A stretch of 5,408 nt of DNA from the NCBI GenBank assembly GCA_030672465.1, contig DAOVGJ010000278.1:1-5408 (forward strand), given 5' to 3'. The stretch's first letter is position 1; each line of letters starts with the position of its first letter. The DNA comes from Pseudomonadota bacterium (GTDB lineage Bacteria; Desulfobacterota; BSN033; WVXP01; G020346125). A model generated the notes under the pieces. The model was not told the DNA's origin, did not search any database, and saw nothing but the letters and a program-made list of their open reading frames with translations. The position numbers and the translations under genes were made by a program. Positions 1 to 5,408 of this stretch are shown here, one piece after another.

Positions 1-254
1 ACTACATCCATGTGATTCAGGAGGATCAGCGGTTTTCTCGACCCATCGCCGCCCAAAGTGGCCAAGAGGTTGCCCCGTCCCGGGTGGGGTTCGAAGATGT
101 CGCACGAAATGGATTCGTTCTCCAGTATCCTCCTGAGGAACTGAGCTGCCTCCATCTCGTTTCCCGGGGGATTGCTCGTATCAATTCGGATATATTCCCG
201 AAGGATGTTCACCCCCTCCTGGGTAACGTTTCCCCAATCGACCTGTCCCCTCAT
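1..254 (-). CDS. M20-family metallopeptidase/deacylase, N-terminal part (runs off left edge)
   Basis: The 84 complete codons seen read as the N-terminus of an M20/M25/M40 zinc hydrolase (ArgE/DapE/CPG2/aminoacylase relatives), which cleave amide bonds of N-acylated amino acids or small peptides in the cytoplasm. Seen directly: the helix and substrate-side motif IRIDTSNPPGNE (about residues 23-33), the GRGNLLATLGG strand (59-69), and the first metal-binding motif LLNHMDV at 78-84. There His81 and Asp83 match the family's HxD, Asp being the bridging metal ligand. The remaining metal ligands and the catalytic Glu lie beyond the window. Start: the ATG at 252-254 has a strong GGAGG (262-266) 7 nt upstream; the nearby ATG at 257-259 hits a stop after two codons. 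It lies 17 nt downstream of the ade stop, and its Shine-Dalgarno almost touches that stop, so the two are probably one transcript. The exact substrate cannot be decided from this fragment. Confidence 0.88.
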   Translation of the reverse strand, partial: MRGQVDWGNVTQEGVNILREYIRIDTSNPPGNEMEAAQFLRRILENESISCDIFEPHPGRGNLLATLGGDGSRKPLILLNHMDV

Positions 255-271
255 ATCATCTCCTCCTTCCT

Positions 272-1996
272 TTACGGATGCAACTCCCCGAAAAGGGGGA
301 CGATTCGAAATTGACCGACGTCGACCAATCCCCGATCCGTGATCCTGAGTTCGGGGATTACGGGAAGGGATAAGAAGGCGAGGGCCATAAAGGGGTCTTC
401 CAATTTACAGCCCATATCTCGGGACATTTTTCTCATGAGTTTCAGTTTTCTCCCCACATGCTCTATGCCTTTATCGGACATGAGGCCGGCGAAGGGGAGG
501 GCCAAAGCCCCCGATATCTTTCCCCTTCGAGCGATCACGAGGCCACCTCCCATCTCGGCTATTTGGGCTGCTGCTATTGCCATATCCATATCGTTATCTC
601 CGACAACAACGATATTGTGGGCGTCATGAGCCACGGAGGAACCCATGGCCCCACCCCTTAATCCAAAGCCCCTCACGAAACCCAGCCCGATGTTCCCCGA
701 AGCAGTATGCCTCTCGAAGACGGCTACCTTGAGGATGTCCCGCTCCGGATCCGCTTTCGCCTTCCCATCCCTTATGGTTACCGGTTCAACGACTGACTTG
801 GTAACCAGCTGACCGGGAATGATCTCGATGATCTTGGCAAGGCGCCCCTGCGCCCTTATTACAATAACCTCTGGGCTGATGGACCTCACCTTCACGGTAT
901 TTCTCATCTCCACCCCTTTGGGGGGCATAGTCTCGGGCAACATCTTCCCTCCCCGGGCTACCAACCTTCCGTCCTTGAAGACGCGGTCCACGATGAATGA
1001 GCCTAAATCATCGAGGACGACGAGGTCCGCTCGAAAGCCGGGCACAACTGCCCCGACGTCCCTCAGCCCATAAGCCTCAGCTACATTGATAGTGGCCATC
1101 TGAATCGCCGTAATGGGGCTCAATCCAAGCCTAATGGACTTGCTGCGGATGAAATCGAGATGCCCCTCTTCCATCAAGTCGTCGGGATGCCGATCATCCG
1201 ATGCGAAGAGGCATCTTCGGGCATTCTCCGAGTTCACTAAAGGAAGGAGGTCTTCCAGGTTTTTGGCCATCGAACCTTCCCTGATCAGGATTGCCATCCC
1301 ATTGCGGAGCTTTTCCCTGGCCTCCTCCAGGCTCGTGCATTCGTGGTCCGACCGAATGCCGGCGGTAATGTAAGCAGCAAGGTCCTTTCCCCTAAGGTCC
1401 GGACAATGACCGTCAATGGGTTTTCCCCGGGCCATCTCAATTTTTCTCAGCATATCGGGCATGCACTGAATCACACCGGGGAAATTCATTACTTCCCCCA
1501 GGCCCAGCACCCACTCCTTATCCCTCAGGCCTTCCAAATCTCGGGCCTCCAGTCGTGCCCCAGAGGTTTCCATCTCCGTTGCGGGAACACAGGAGGGAAG
1601 CATAATATAGGTGTTGAGGGGAATGCCATCCGCCATCTCAGCCATGAGGGTTATCCCCTCGACCCCCATCACGTTTGCGATTTCATGGGGGTCGCTAATA
1701 ACAGAAGTCGTGCCCCGGGGAACTACTGCCTTCGCATATTCGGGAGGGGTTACCATGCTACTTTCTATGTGGACATGGGCGTCTATAAATCCGGGACAGA
1801 CGAATTTTCCCCCTAAATTCATCTCCCTCTCCGCCTCATAGTGACCGATACCCACGACGGTATCTCCATATATGGCCACGTCCGCGGGATAGATTTCTCC
1901 GGATAAGACATTGATCAGGTTTGCATTTTTCAAGAGGAGATCTGCCCTCCCCTCTCCTCGGGCAGTTTTGATCTTATTCTCGAGCTCACCAGGCAT
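272..1996 (-). CDS. ade: Adenine deaminase
   Basis: Adenine deaminase (amidohydrolase superfamily, AdeC/YicP type) hydrolyses adenine to hypoxanthine and ammonia in purine salvage; it is cytoplasmic. The 574 residues fit the usual family length of roughly 570-600. In order (numbered from this start): a small N-terminal beta domain; the strand-1 metal motif DAHVHIESS with His74 and His76; SDPHEIANV (Asp102, His104, Glu105); DGHCPDLRG with His197; SDHECTS with His218; and ASDDRHPDD with Asp267, together the expected metal-ligand set of this TIM barrel. The C-terminal adenine-deaminase domain follows, with GNIGLGFV, HDAHNI (457-462) and GDNDMDM (466-472). All key motifs look intact. Start: two adjacent ATGs (1997-1999 and 1994-1996) follow an AGGAG; the second has the better 5-nt spacing, the first would add one Met. 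An in-frame ATG at 2120-2122 would add 42 residues without family likeness. The TAA stop is at 272-274, 17 nt before the M20 gene. No promoter is obvious directly upstream. Confidence 0.96.
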   Translation of the reverse strand: MPGELENKIKTARGEGRADLLLKNANLINVLSGEIYPADVAIYGDTVVGIGHYEAEREMNLGGKFVCPGFIDAHVHIESSMVTPPEYAKAVVPRGTTSVISDPHEIANVMGVEGITLMAEMADGIPLNTYIMLPSCVPATEMETSGARLEARDLEGLRDKEWVLGLGEVMNFPGVIQCMPDMLRKIEMARGKPIDGHCPDLRGKDLAAYITAGIRSDHECTSLEEAREKLRNGMAILIREGSMAKNLEDLLPLVNSENARRCLFASDDRHPDDLMEEGHLDFIRSKSIRLGLSPITAIQMATINVAEAYGLRDVGAVVPGFRADLVVLDDLGSFIVDRVFKDGRLVARGGKMLPETMPPKGVEMRNTVKVRSISPEVIVIRAQGRLAKIIEIIPGQLVTKSVVEPVTIRDGKAKADPERDILKVAVFERHTASGNIGLGFVRGFGLRGGAMGSSVAHDAHNIVVVGDNDMDMAIAAAQIAEMGGGLVIARRGKISGALALPFAGLMSDKGIEHVGRKLKLMRKMSRDMGCKLEDPFMALAFLSLPVIPELRITDRGLVDVGQFRIVPLFGELHP

Positions 1997-2001
1997 CATA
2001 A

Positions 2002-2006
2002 CTCCT
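2002..2006 (-). promoter_or_regulatory. Ribosome binding site that sets the ade start
   Basis: AGGAG on the minus strand lies 5 nt before the ATG at 1994-1996 and only 2 nt before the ATG at 1997-1999. It favours the short 574-residue form of adenine deaminase over the 616-residue reading that begins at 2122. Confidence 0.75.
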
Positions 2007-2065
2007 GAAAAAACGTGAAAGAATTTTGGGTAATCGCTTGTTGCGAAGGGGAAGACGGGCAATTT

Positions 2066-2087
2066 CCCCCATTTGAACCCGGGGGGG
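2066..2087. other. GC-rich hairpin in the ade leader
   Basis: On the plus strand five C (2066-2070) face a run of seven G (2081-2087) across a 10-nt loop that itself ends in CCC; an alternative pairing is the CCCGGG palindrome at 2078-2083. It lies about 70-90 nt upstream of the ade start and has no T run after it on either strand, so it is not a classical terminator. A 10-bp perfect palindrome TGAGCGCTCA lies nearby at 2112-2121. Function unknown; either element could have arisen by chance in this G/C-run-rich DNA. Confidence 0.3.
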
Positions 2088-2160
2088 TGAATTTGGACAC
2101 AAAGTGGCGCTTGAGCGCTCATTTACCGGGAGCGAGCTTCGAAATGGCCAGAAGTCTTCT

Positions 2161-2229
2161 CAATGAGCGAAAGGGGATTTGGGGAACAACGCATTAAGAA
2201 TTGACATGGAAATCCCCTCTCATTCATTC
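2161..2229 (-). other. Long imperfect stem-loop between mltD and ade
   Basis: Two 20-nt arms (2161-2180 and 2210-2229) are complementary at 16 of 20 positions, with an unbroken 9-bp core (AGGGGATTT at 2172-2180 against AAATCCCCT at 2210-2218) and a 29-nt loop. On the minus strand it begins 9 nt after the mltD TGA stop. It is followed there by CTTTGTG-like mixed sequence and not by a real U tract, so an intrinsic terminator is doubtful. An mRNA 3'-end stabiliser, a processing site or a partial (Rho-assisted) terminator would fit its place. The complementarity is seen; the role is inferred. Confidence 0.45.
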
Positions 2230-2238
2230 CGATATAAG

Positions 2239-3933
2239 TCATCCCTCGGGATTTCTCGCAGGGGGGATTTTCCCCTCGGTTCCCAAGGGGGTGGTGTTCT
2301 CCTCAGTAGGTATCTTAAGCCTATCCCCGGGATAAATCCTGCTGGCGTTTTGGATTCCGTTCCAATGACAGAGGCTTTCCAAATCAATTCCCGTAAAACG
2401 CGAAATCCCCCAGAGGGTATCGCCCTCCCTTACGGTATAGATAGAAGCCCTCCCCTCGTGGTTAAAAAGACCCCTCTCCAGATTCAACCCCTTCGCCATC
2501 TTTCCCTTCCCGAATTTCTTCCTTCCCCTAACAGGAATGATGAGAGACTGGCCGGCCCTAATTCGGTGCTTGTTTCCAATGCTGTTCATCCTCGTGATGG
2601 CCCCAATATCGGTGCGGTATTTCAGGGCGATATGAGAAAGGGTCTCATCGGAACGAACCACGTGCCTCCGGAACGTTACCTTCTCCGAGGGGCGAATTTT
2701 GGAGAAGTTCCTCACGAAGACCTCCTTTTTTCCATACGGAAGTTTCAGCTCGTAATCGGGGAAGTTTGGCGGCGTACACCATCTCCTCAATTCGGGATTA
2801 AGCCGTTTCAATTCCTTATAGGTCGATTCCGATGCCTTGGCGATTACCCGCAAATCAGTGGCGGCGTTCACCTTCACCGTTTCAAAGCAAATCGGCTCTT
2901 CGTATGAAATGTCCGTAAAACCATAGGCCTCCGGGCTTTTAGCGATGAGGGCGGCGGCGATTATTTTGGGAATGAAGTTTTTGGTCTCCCTTTTTAAATA
3001 CGGGTACTTGGTCAATTCCCAAAAATCCTCGGTTTTGTATCTCTTGATGGCCCTCAGGATCTTCCCCTCTCCGGCATTGTAGCCGGCTGCCGCCAAGTAC
3101 CAGCATTCAAACCGGTCGTAGAGATGCTTCAGGTACCTGGCGGCCGCGATTGTCGATTTCACCGGATCCCTCCGCTCATCGATCCACCAATTTACCCTGA
3201 GCCCATACCGTTTTCCCGTGTGATACCTGAATTGCCAGAGGCCCATTGCCTTTCGCCTCGAATAGGCACGGGGATTGTATCCACTTTCGATTAAAGCCAG
3301 ATAAACCAGGTCCTCGGGCAGCCCTTTTTCCCTCAAGAGCTCTTTCATCAAGGGAATGTACCTCCTCGATCGTGCGAGCCAGCGGCTGAAGACCTTCCGT
3401 CCCCTGGTCTGGTAGTATTTGATGAACTGTTCCACTTTTCCGTTGATGATGATTGGGATATCAAACTCGGGTTCCTCAGCCACCTCTTCTTCCTGGAAGG
3501 GAGCTCCATCTTGAAAGTATATCCCTGCCTCTGCCAGGAAATTGTCTTCATCTTCCGCGTGGAAGCCGGGGACCCACCAGTCCTCTCTTTCTCCTTGATA
3601 TGGGCCTTGTTCCGCAGGGGGTAAATCCGGCTCGCTGAAGGCACGGGTCTCGTCATCCAAGGAGGGACCGGGAATGGACACAATGAGTTCCTGCTCTTCC
3701 CCTTCCCTTCCCGCAGGGGGCTTATCCGAAGGGGAAAGGACCGCTATGTGAGGGAGTTCTGTCGTCTCATCAGTGGCTATGCCGGAAATTTCCCCAAGAT
3801 TTGAGGAAGTCTCCGTTGGGGATGCTGAAGGTTGCCTTGTGGGTTCATAATCCAAGGCTCCCTTGTGAAGATGGGCGATATTTGAACAGGCCATCAAAAA
3901 GAACACGATTCCTACTACAACTAAATTCCTCAT
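2239..3933 (-). CDS. mltD: MltD-like membrane-bound lytic murein transglycosylase with LysM repeats
   Basis: Lytic transglycosylases cut the MurNAc-GlcNAc bond of peptidoglycan non-hydrolytically, leaving 1,6-anhydroMurNAc. The 564 residues show, in order: a lipoprotein signal peptide with lipobox LMAC (Cys16 as the lipidated residue, Ser17 at +2, which in enteric bacteria favours the outer membrane); a long Pro/Glu/Asp-rich linker of low complexity (about 25-158); an MltD-type lead-in (160-205); and the SLT domain (about 205-310) with LALIESGYNP holding the catalytic Glu216, then MGLWQF (230-235) and AAAGYNAGEG (281-290). After this come the MltD-typical segment with LNPELRRWCTPP (378-389), a clear LysM (about 423-468) and a second LysM (about 498-542) that bind glycan. 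Enteric MltD is shorter; the extra length here is mainly the linker. Start: ATG at 3931-3933 with AGGA 8 nt upstream; it gives the signal peptide directly. A promoter candidate lies at 4008-4034. mltD is divergent from the DsbD gene and followed by ade in the same direction. The symbol rests on domain order. Confidence 0.93.
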   Translation of the reverse strand: MRNLVVVGIVFFLMACSNIAHLHKGALDYEPTRQPSASPTETSSNLGEISGIATDETTELPHIAVLSPSDKPPAGREGEEQELIVSIPGPSLDDETRAFSEPDLPPAEQGPYQGEREDWWVPGFHAEDEDNFLAEAGIYFQDGAPFQEEEVAEEPEFDIPIIINGKVEQFIKYYQTRGRKVFSRWLARSRRYIPLMKELLREKGLPEDLVYLALIESGYNPRAYSRRKAMGLWQFRYHTGKRYGLRVNWWIDERRDPVKSTIAAARYLKHLYDRFECWYLAAAGYNAGEGKILRAIKRYKTEDFWELTKYPYLKRETKNFIPKIIAAALIAKSPEAYGFTDISYEEPICFETVKVNAATDLRVIAKASESTYKELKRLNPELRRWCTPPNFPDYELKLPYGKKEVFVRNFSKIRPSEKVTFRRHVVRSDETLSHIALKYRTDIGAITRMNSIGNKHRIRAGQSLIIPVRGRKKFGKGKMAKGLNLERGLFNHEGRASIYTVREGDTLWGISRFTGIDLESLCHWNGIQNASRIYPGDRLKIPTEENTTPLGTEGKIPPARNPEG

Positions 3934-4007
3934 TCCAGGGTTCCTTTCTGGTGGGGTGTCTTTGCCGAGAACTAATTAGCAATTTCGGGGCCATATTCGT
4001 CAAACCT

Positions 4008-4034
4008 TTTATAGTACCTTTGTCGCTTTGTCAA
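4008..4034 (-). promoter_or_regulatory. Sigma70-like promoter candidate for mltD
   Basis: On the minus strand a perfect TTGACA (4029-4034) is followed after 15 nt by TATAAA (4008-4013). The spacing is 2 nt short of the ideal 17; shifting the -10 to TAAAAG gives 17 nt but a poorer hexamer. Directly upstream of the -35 lies an A/T-rich near-palindrome GGAAAAATATTTCC (4036-4049) that resembles an UP element. Transcription would start near 4001, about 68 nt before the mltD ATG. Confidence 0.55.
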
Positions 4035-4269
4035 CGGAAATATTTTTCCTTTGAACCATGCGTGGCTTGTTCGTGGGGATATCAGGGGCAACCATGGCAT
4101 GATCTGCTGCCTCTTTTGTCGGCTTCTATGGTGCCAACACATCTCCAACCTTAATCCACCATCTCTTTCCGTATCTCCTTGATTTGTATTCTAATTTGAA
4201 ATTTCACCAAAGGCTTGTAGGTGAACTGATAAATTCTAAATTCGATTTTTCTTTTCATTTTCAGCCTTT

Positions 4270-4330
4270 ACAAATTTAAGTGGTGGATTTTGGTCGGACC
4301 CTCATAGTTGACGAAGTCCCTTAAATTTGT
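4270..4330. repeat. 11-bp inverted repeat overlapping the DsbD-gene promoter
   Basis: ACAAATTTAAG at 4270-4280 and its exact reverse complement CTTAAATTTGT at 4320-4330 are separated by 39 nt. Compared outward as 24-nt units (4257-4280 reversed against 4320-4343), the two halves agree at 19 of 24 positions. The right arm fills most of the spacer between the proposed -35 and -10 boxes and abuts the -10, the kind of place where a repressor site could sit. The match is seen; the operator role is inferred. The A/T-rich composition makes a chance match less remote. Confidence 0.5.
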
Positions 4331-4336
4331 TAGGAT
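4308..4336 (+). promoter_or_regulatory. Sigma70-like promoter candidate for the DsbD-family gene
   Basis: TTGACG (4308-4313), a 17-nt spacer and TAGGAT (4331-4336): five of six and four of six consensus positions at ideal spacing. Transcription would begin around 4343, giving a leader of about 108 nt before the ATG at 4451. The inverted-repeat arm 4320-4330 lies inside the spacer. Confidence 0.45.
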
Positions 4337-4450
4337 TCAAAATCAGGCATTCAAGCTCTTGTCCCTTTGTTACCTTTTTCCCACAGCAAATTCAGGATAA
4401 CGCCTTTAAGGGAGCTTCTTTACTTTCTCGTTCACGAGACATGAGGGACC

Positions 4451-5408
4451 ATGGTTTGCTGGGCTACGATCACCCAAATTCTCCTGGCCGTTTTTGTGGC
4501 AACCGCTTCCCTTGCACAGCCAAAGATCCTTTCCAACACCGTTTTTTTGTCTAAAAATAGCGCACTCTTGGGTGAAGAAATACGGGTTGCCATTCAACTC
4601 GATATTGAAAAGGGTTGGCACATTAACGCCCATAAACCACTTGATACATCCCTCATTCCAACAGAGGTCGTTCTGGAGAGGAATCCTCACTTCACATTGC
4701 AACAAATCCACTATCCGAAGCCCAAACACAAAACCTTCGAATTTATCCAGGCAGAGCTGGCGGTATATGAGGGCAAAGTGCTTATCTTTATGGACCTGGC
4801 TGTCTCCACCAAAGCAGTCCCGGGGAAAAGTCGGATTTCGGGGAAAATCAAATATCAGGCCTGCGACGATCGGAGCTGTCTTCTCCCAATGGAAGCTGGC
4901 TTTTCGGCTTTGATCCCCATCACCAAGGATCCAACAGAAGTCCGTTCCACCCACGCCGCGATTTTTCAGCCATCCGAAGAAACGATCTCTCCCAAAAGGC
5001 AGGATATTCCCTCTCCTACCCTAGTTCAAAGGGGAGTCATTTTTTCCCTCTTTATCATCTTCTTGGGGGGATTAGGGCTCAACCTAACGCCCTGTATTTA
5101 TCCCCTCATCCCCATTACCGTCGGTTTCTTCGTTGCCCAAGGGGCAGGTAGCTCGCGGTGGGTTTTTGTCCTCTCCCTTTTTTACGTTTTGGGTATGGCA
5201 ATCACCTACTCCATACTCGGAACGGTCACAGCCTTGACGGGAAGCCTATTCGGGTCAGCCCTGCAAAATCCGCTCGTCCTCCTATTGATCGCTTTCGTCC
5301 TCGTGGGTTTATCCCTTTCCATGTTTGGGCTCTACGAAATCAGGATGCCCGCCTTTATCACCCGGATTGCCGGGAAATCATCGCAGGGGGTCTTCGGGGC
5401 CCTTCTCA
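4451..5408 (+). CDS. dsbD: DsbD-family thiol:disulfide interchange protein, N-terminal part (runs off right edge)
   Basis: DsbD carries electrons from cytoplasmic thioredoxin across the inner membrane to periplasmic thiol proteins such as DsbC or cytochrome c maturation factors. The frame stays open for 319 codons to the window end. Seen: a hydrophobic signal peptide with likely cleavage after SLA (residue 22); a periplasmic DsbD N-terminal-type domain (about 25-160) with KGWHINAHKP (54-63) and YQACDDRSC, whose Cys138 and Cys143 match the reactive pair; a Pro/Ser/Lys linker (about 160-190); then hydrophobic CcdA-like segments at about 195-228, 237-263 and 273-295. GLNLTPCIYPLIPITVG (209-225) is the family signature, with membrane Cys215. 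The second membrane Cys and any C-terminal thioredoxin-like domain lie beyond the window, so a full DsbD is likely but not proved. Start: ATG 4451 is the only early Met in frame, just after an in-frame TGA at 4442. Its Shine-Dalgarno (GAGGG, 4443-4447) is only 3 nt away, and the n-region has no Lys or Arg, so the exact start is less sure than the gene. Confidence 0.92.
   Translation, partial: MVCWATITQILLAVFVATASLAQPKILSNTVFLSKNSALLGEEIRVAIQLDIEKGWHINAHKPLDTSLIPTEVVLERNPHFTLQQIHYPKPKHKTFEFIQAELAVYEGKVLIFMDLAVSTKAVPGKSRISGKIKYQACDDRSCLLPMEAGFSALIPITKDPTEVRSTHAAIFQPSEETISPKRQDIPSPTLVQRGVIFSLFIIFLGGLGLNLTPCIYPLIPITVGFFVAQGAGSSRWVFVLSLFYVLGMAITYSILGTVTALTGSLFGSALQNPLVLLLIAFVLVGLSLSMFGLYEIRMPAFITRIAGKSSQGVFGALL

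Larger units (their letters stand above)
3934..4450. other. Divergent intergenic region between mltD and the DsbD gene
   Basis: This 517-nt gene-free stretch holds the mltD promoter candidate (4008-4034, leftward), the DsbD-gene promoter candidate (4308-4336, rightward) and an 11-bp inverted repeat around the latter. Between them, 4143-4307 is A/T-rich and has only small repeats, for example TTCACC at 4203-4208 facing GGTGAA at 4220-4225. I see no tRNA, no convincing small gene and no intrinsic terminator here. The stretch is long for two simple back-to-back promoters, so an undetected small RNA or regulatory site remains possible. Confidence 0.7.

Noticed and set aside
1343..1816. 157-codon plus-strand open frame inside ade
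   Set aside because: It is antisense to the conserved metal-binding part of adenine deaminase.
2071..2080. GGGTTCAAAT on the minus strand, like a tRNA T-loop
   Set aside because: The flanks do not form a T stem, and no acceptor, D or anticodon arms are found around it.
1997..2122. In-frame N-terminal extension of adenine deaminase to an ATG at 2120-2122
   Set aside because: The added 42 residues do not resemble the family N-terminus, while a good AGGAG precedes the ATG pair at 1994-1999 and gives the usual family length.
2000..2238. Purine riboswitch upstream of ade
   Set aside because: Expected from the function of the gene, but I cannot find the conserved three-way-junction and loop motifs of the known purine aptamer.
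2179..2907. 242-codon open frame on the plus strand inside mltD
   Set aside because: It is antisense to well-supported SLT/LysM coding sequence and its translation has no family likeness.
4087..4135. Possible hairpin GGCAACCAT against ATGGTGCC
   Set aside because: It needs a bulge, has a 32-nt loop and is not followed by a T run; too weak to call an RNA gene or terminator.
3972..4142. 56-codon minus-strand open frame upstream of mltD
   Set aside because: It overlaps the mltD promoter candidate, has only a poorly placed GGAG directly against the ATG, shows no recognisable motif and has an untypical basic composition. Probably chance.
4153..4289. AATCCACCA (4153-4161) and its reverse complement TGGTGGATT (4281-4289)
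   Set aside because: A single 9-bp inverted match over a 500-nt region is expected by chance about as often as not, and it does not extend.
4406..4954. 182-codon minus-strand open frame opposite the DsbD gene
   Set aside because: The plus strand here encodes a clear DsbD N-terminal domain; the reverse frame has no recognisable motif and is a shadow.

Overview
The window comes from a Gram-negative bacterium. Two of its products belong in the cell envelope: a lipoprotein peptidoglycan lytic transglycosylase and a DsbD-type thiol:disulfide interchange protein. The MltD-like protein has the delimiting motifs usual in deltaproteobacterial (Desulfobacterota-like) relatives, such as RRWCTPP after the catalytic domain. 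That lineage is my guess from family resemblance; the window has no rRNA or other marker gene. No mobile element, CRISPR array, tRNA or rRNA is visible.

Layout, left to right. Positions 1-254 (minus strand) hold the 5' part of an M20-family metallopeptidase/deacylase gene that runs off the left edge. Directly upstream of it, with a 17-nt gap, is adenine deaminase (ade) at 272-1996, minus. A 242-nt spacer containing a long imperfect stem-loop separates ade from an MltD-like lytic transglycosylase (2239-3933, minus), a lipoprotein with an SLT domain and two clear LysM repeats. Then comes a 517-nt divergent intergenic region (3934-4450). It carries a good sigma70-like promoter for the leftward mltD gene, and a second candidate promoter, straddled by an 11-bp inverted repeat, for the rightward gene. 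The rightward gene (4451 to the right edge, plus) is the N-terminal part of a DsbD-family protein: signal peptide, periplasmic domain with a Cys pair, and the first CcdA-like membrane segments. Its frame is open to the end of the window.

Working together: ade and the M20 hydrolase look co-transcribed and are cytoplasmic salvage or catabolic enzymes. mltD reads in the same direction, but the stem-loop just after its stop may partly separate it from ade. MltD and DsbD are divergently arranged envelope genes. Their control regions are about 270 bp apart, so shared regulation is possible but not shown.

I see ordinary, recognisable genes and no convincing undescribed system. The items most worth a second look are non-coding: the inverted repeat at the dsbD promoter and the structured mltD-ade spacer.
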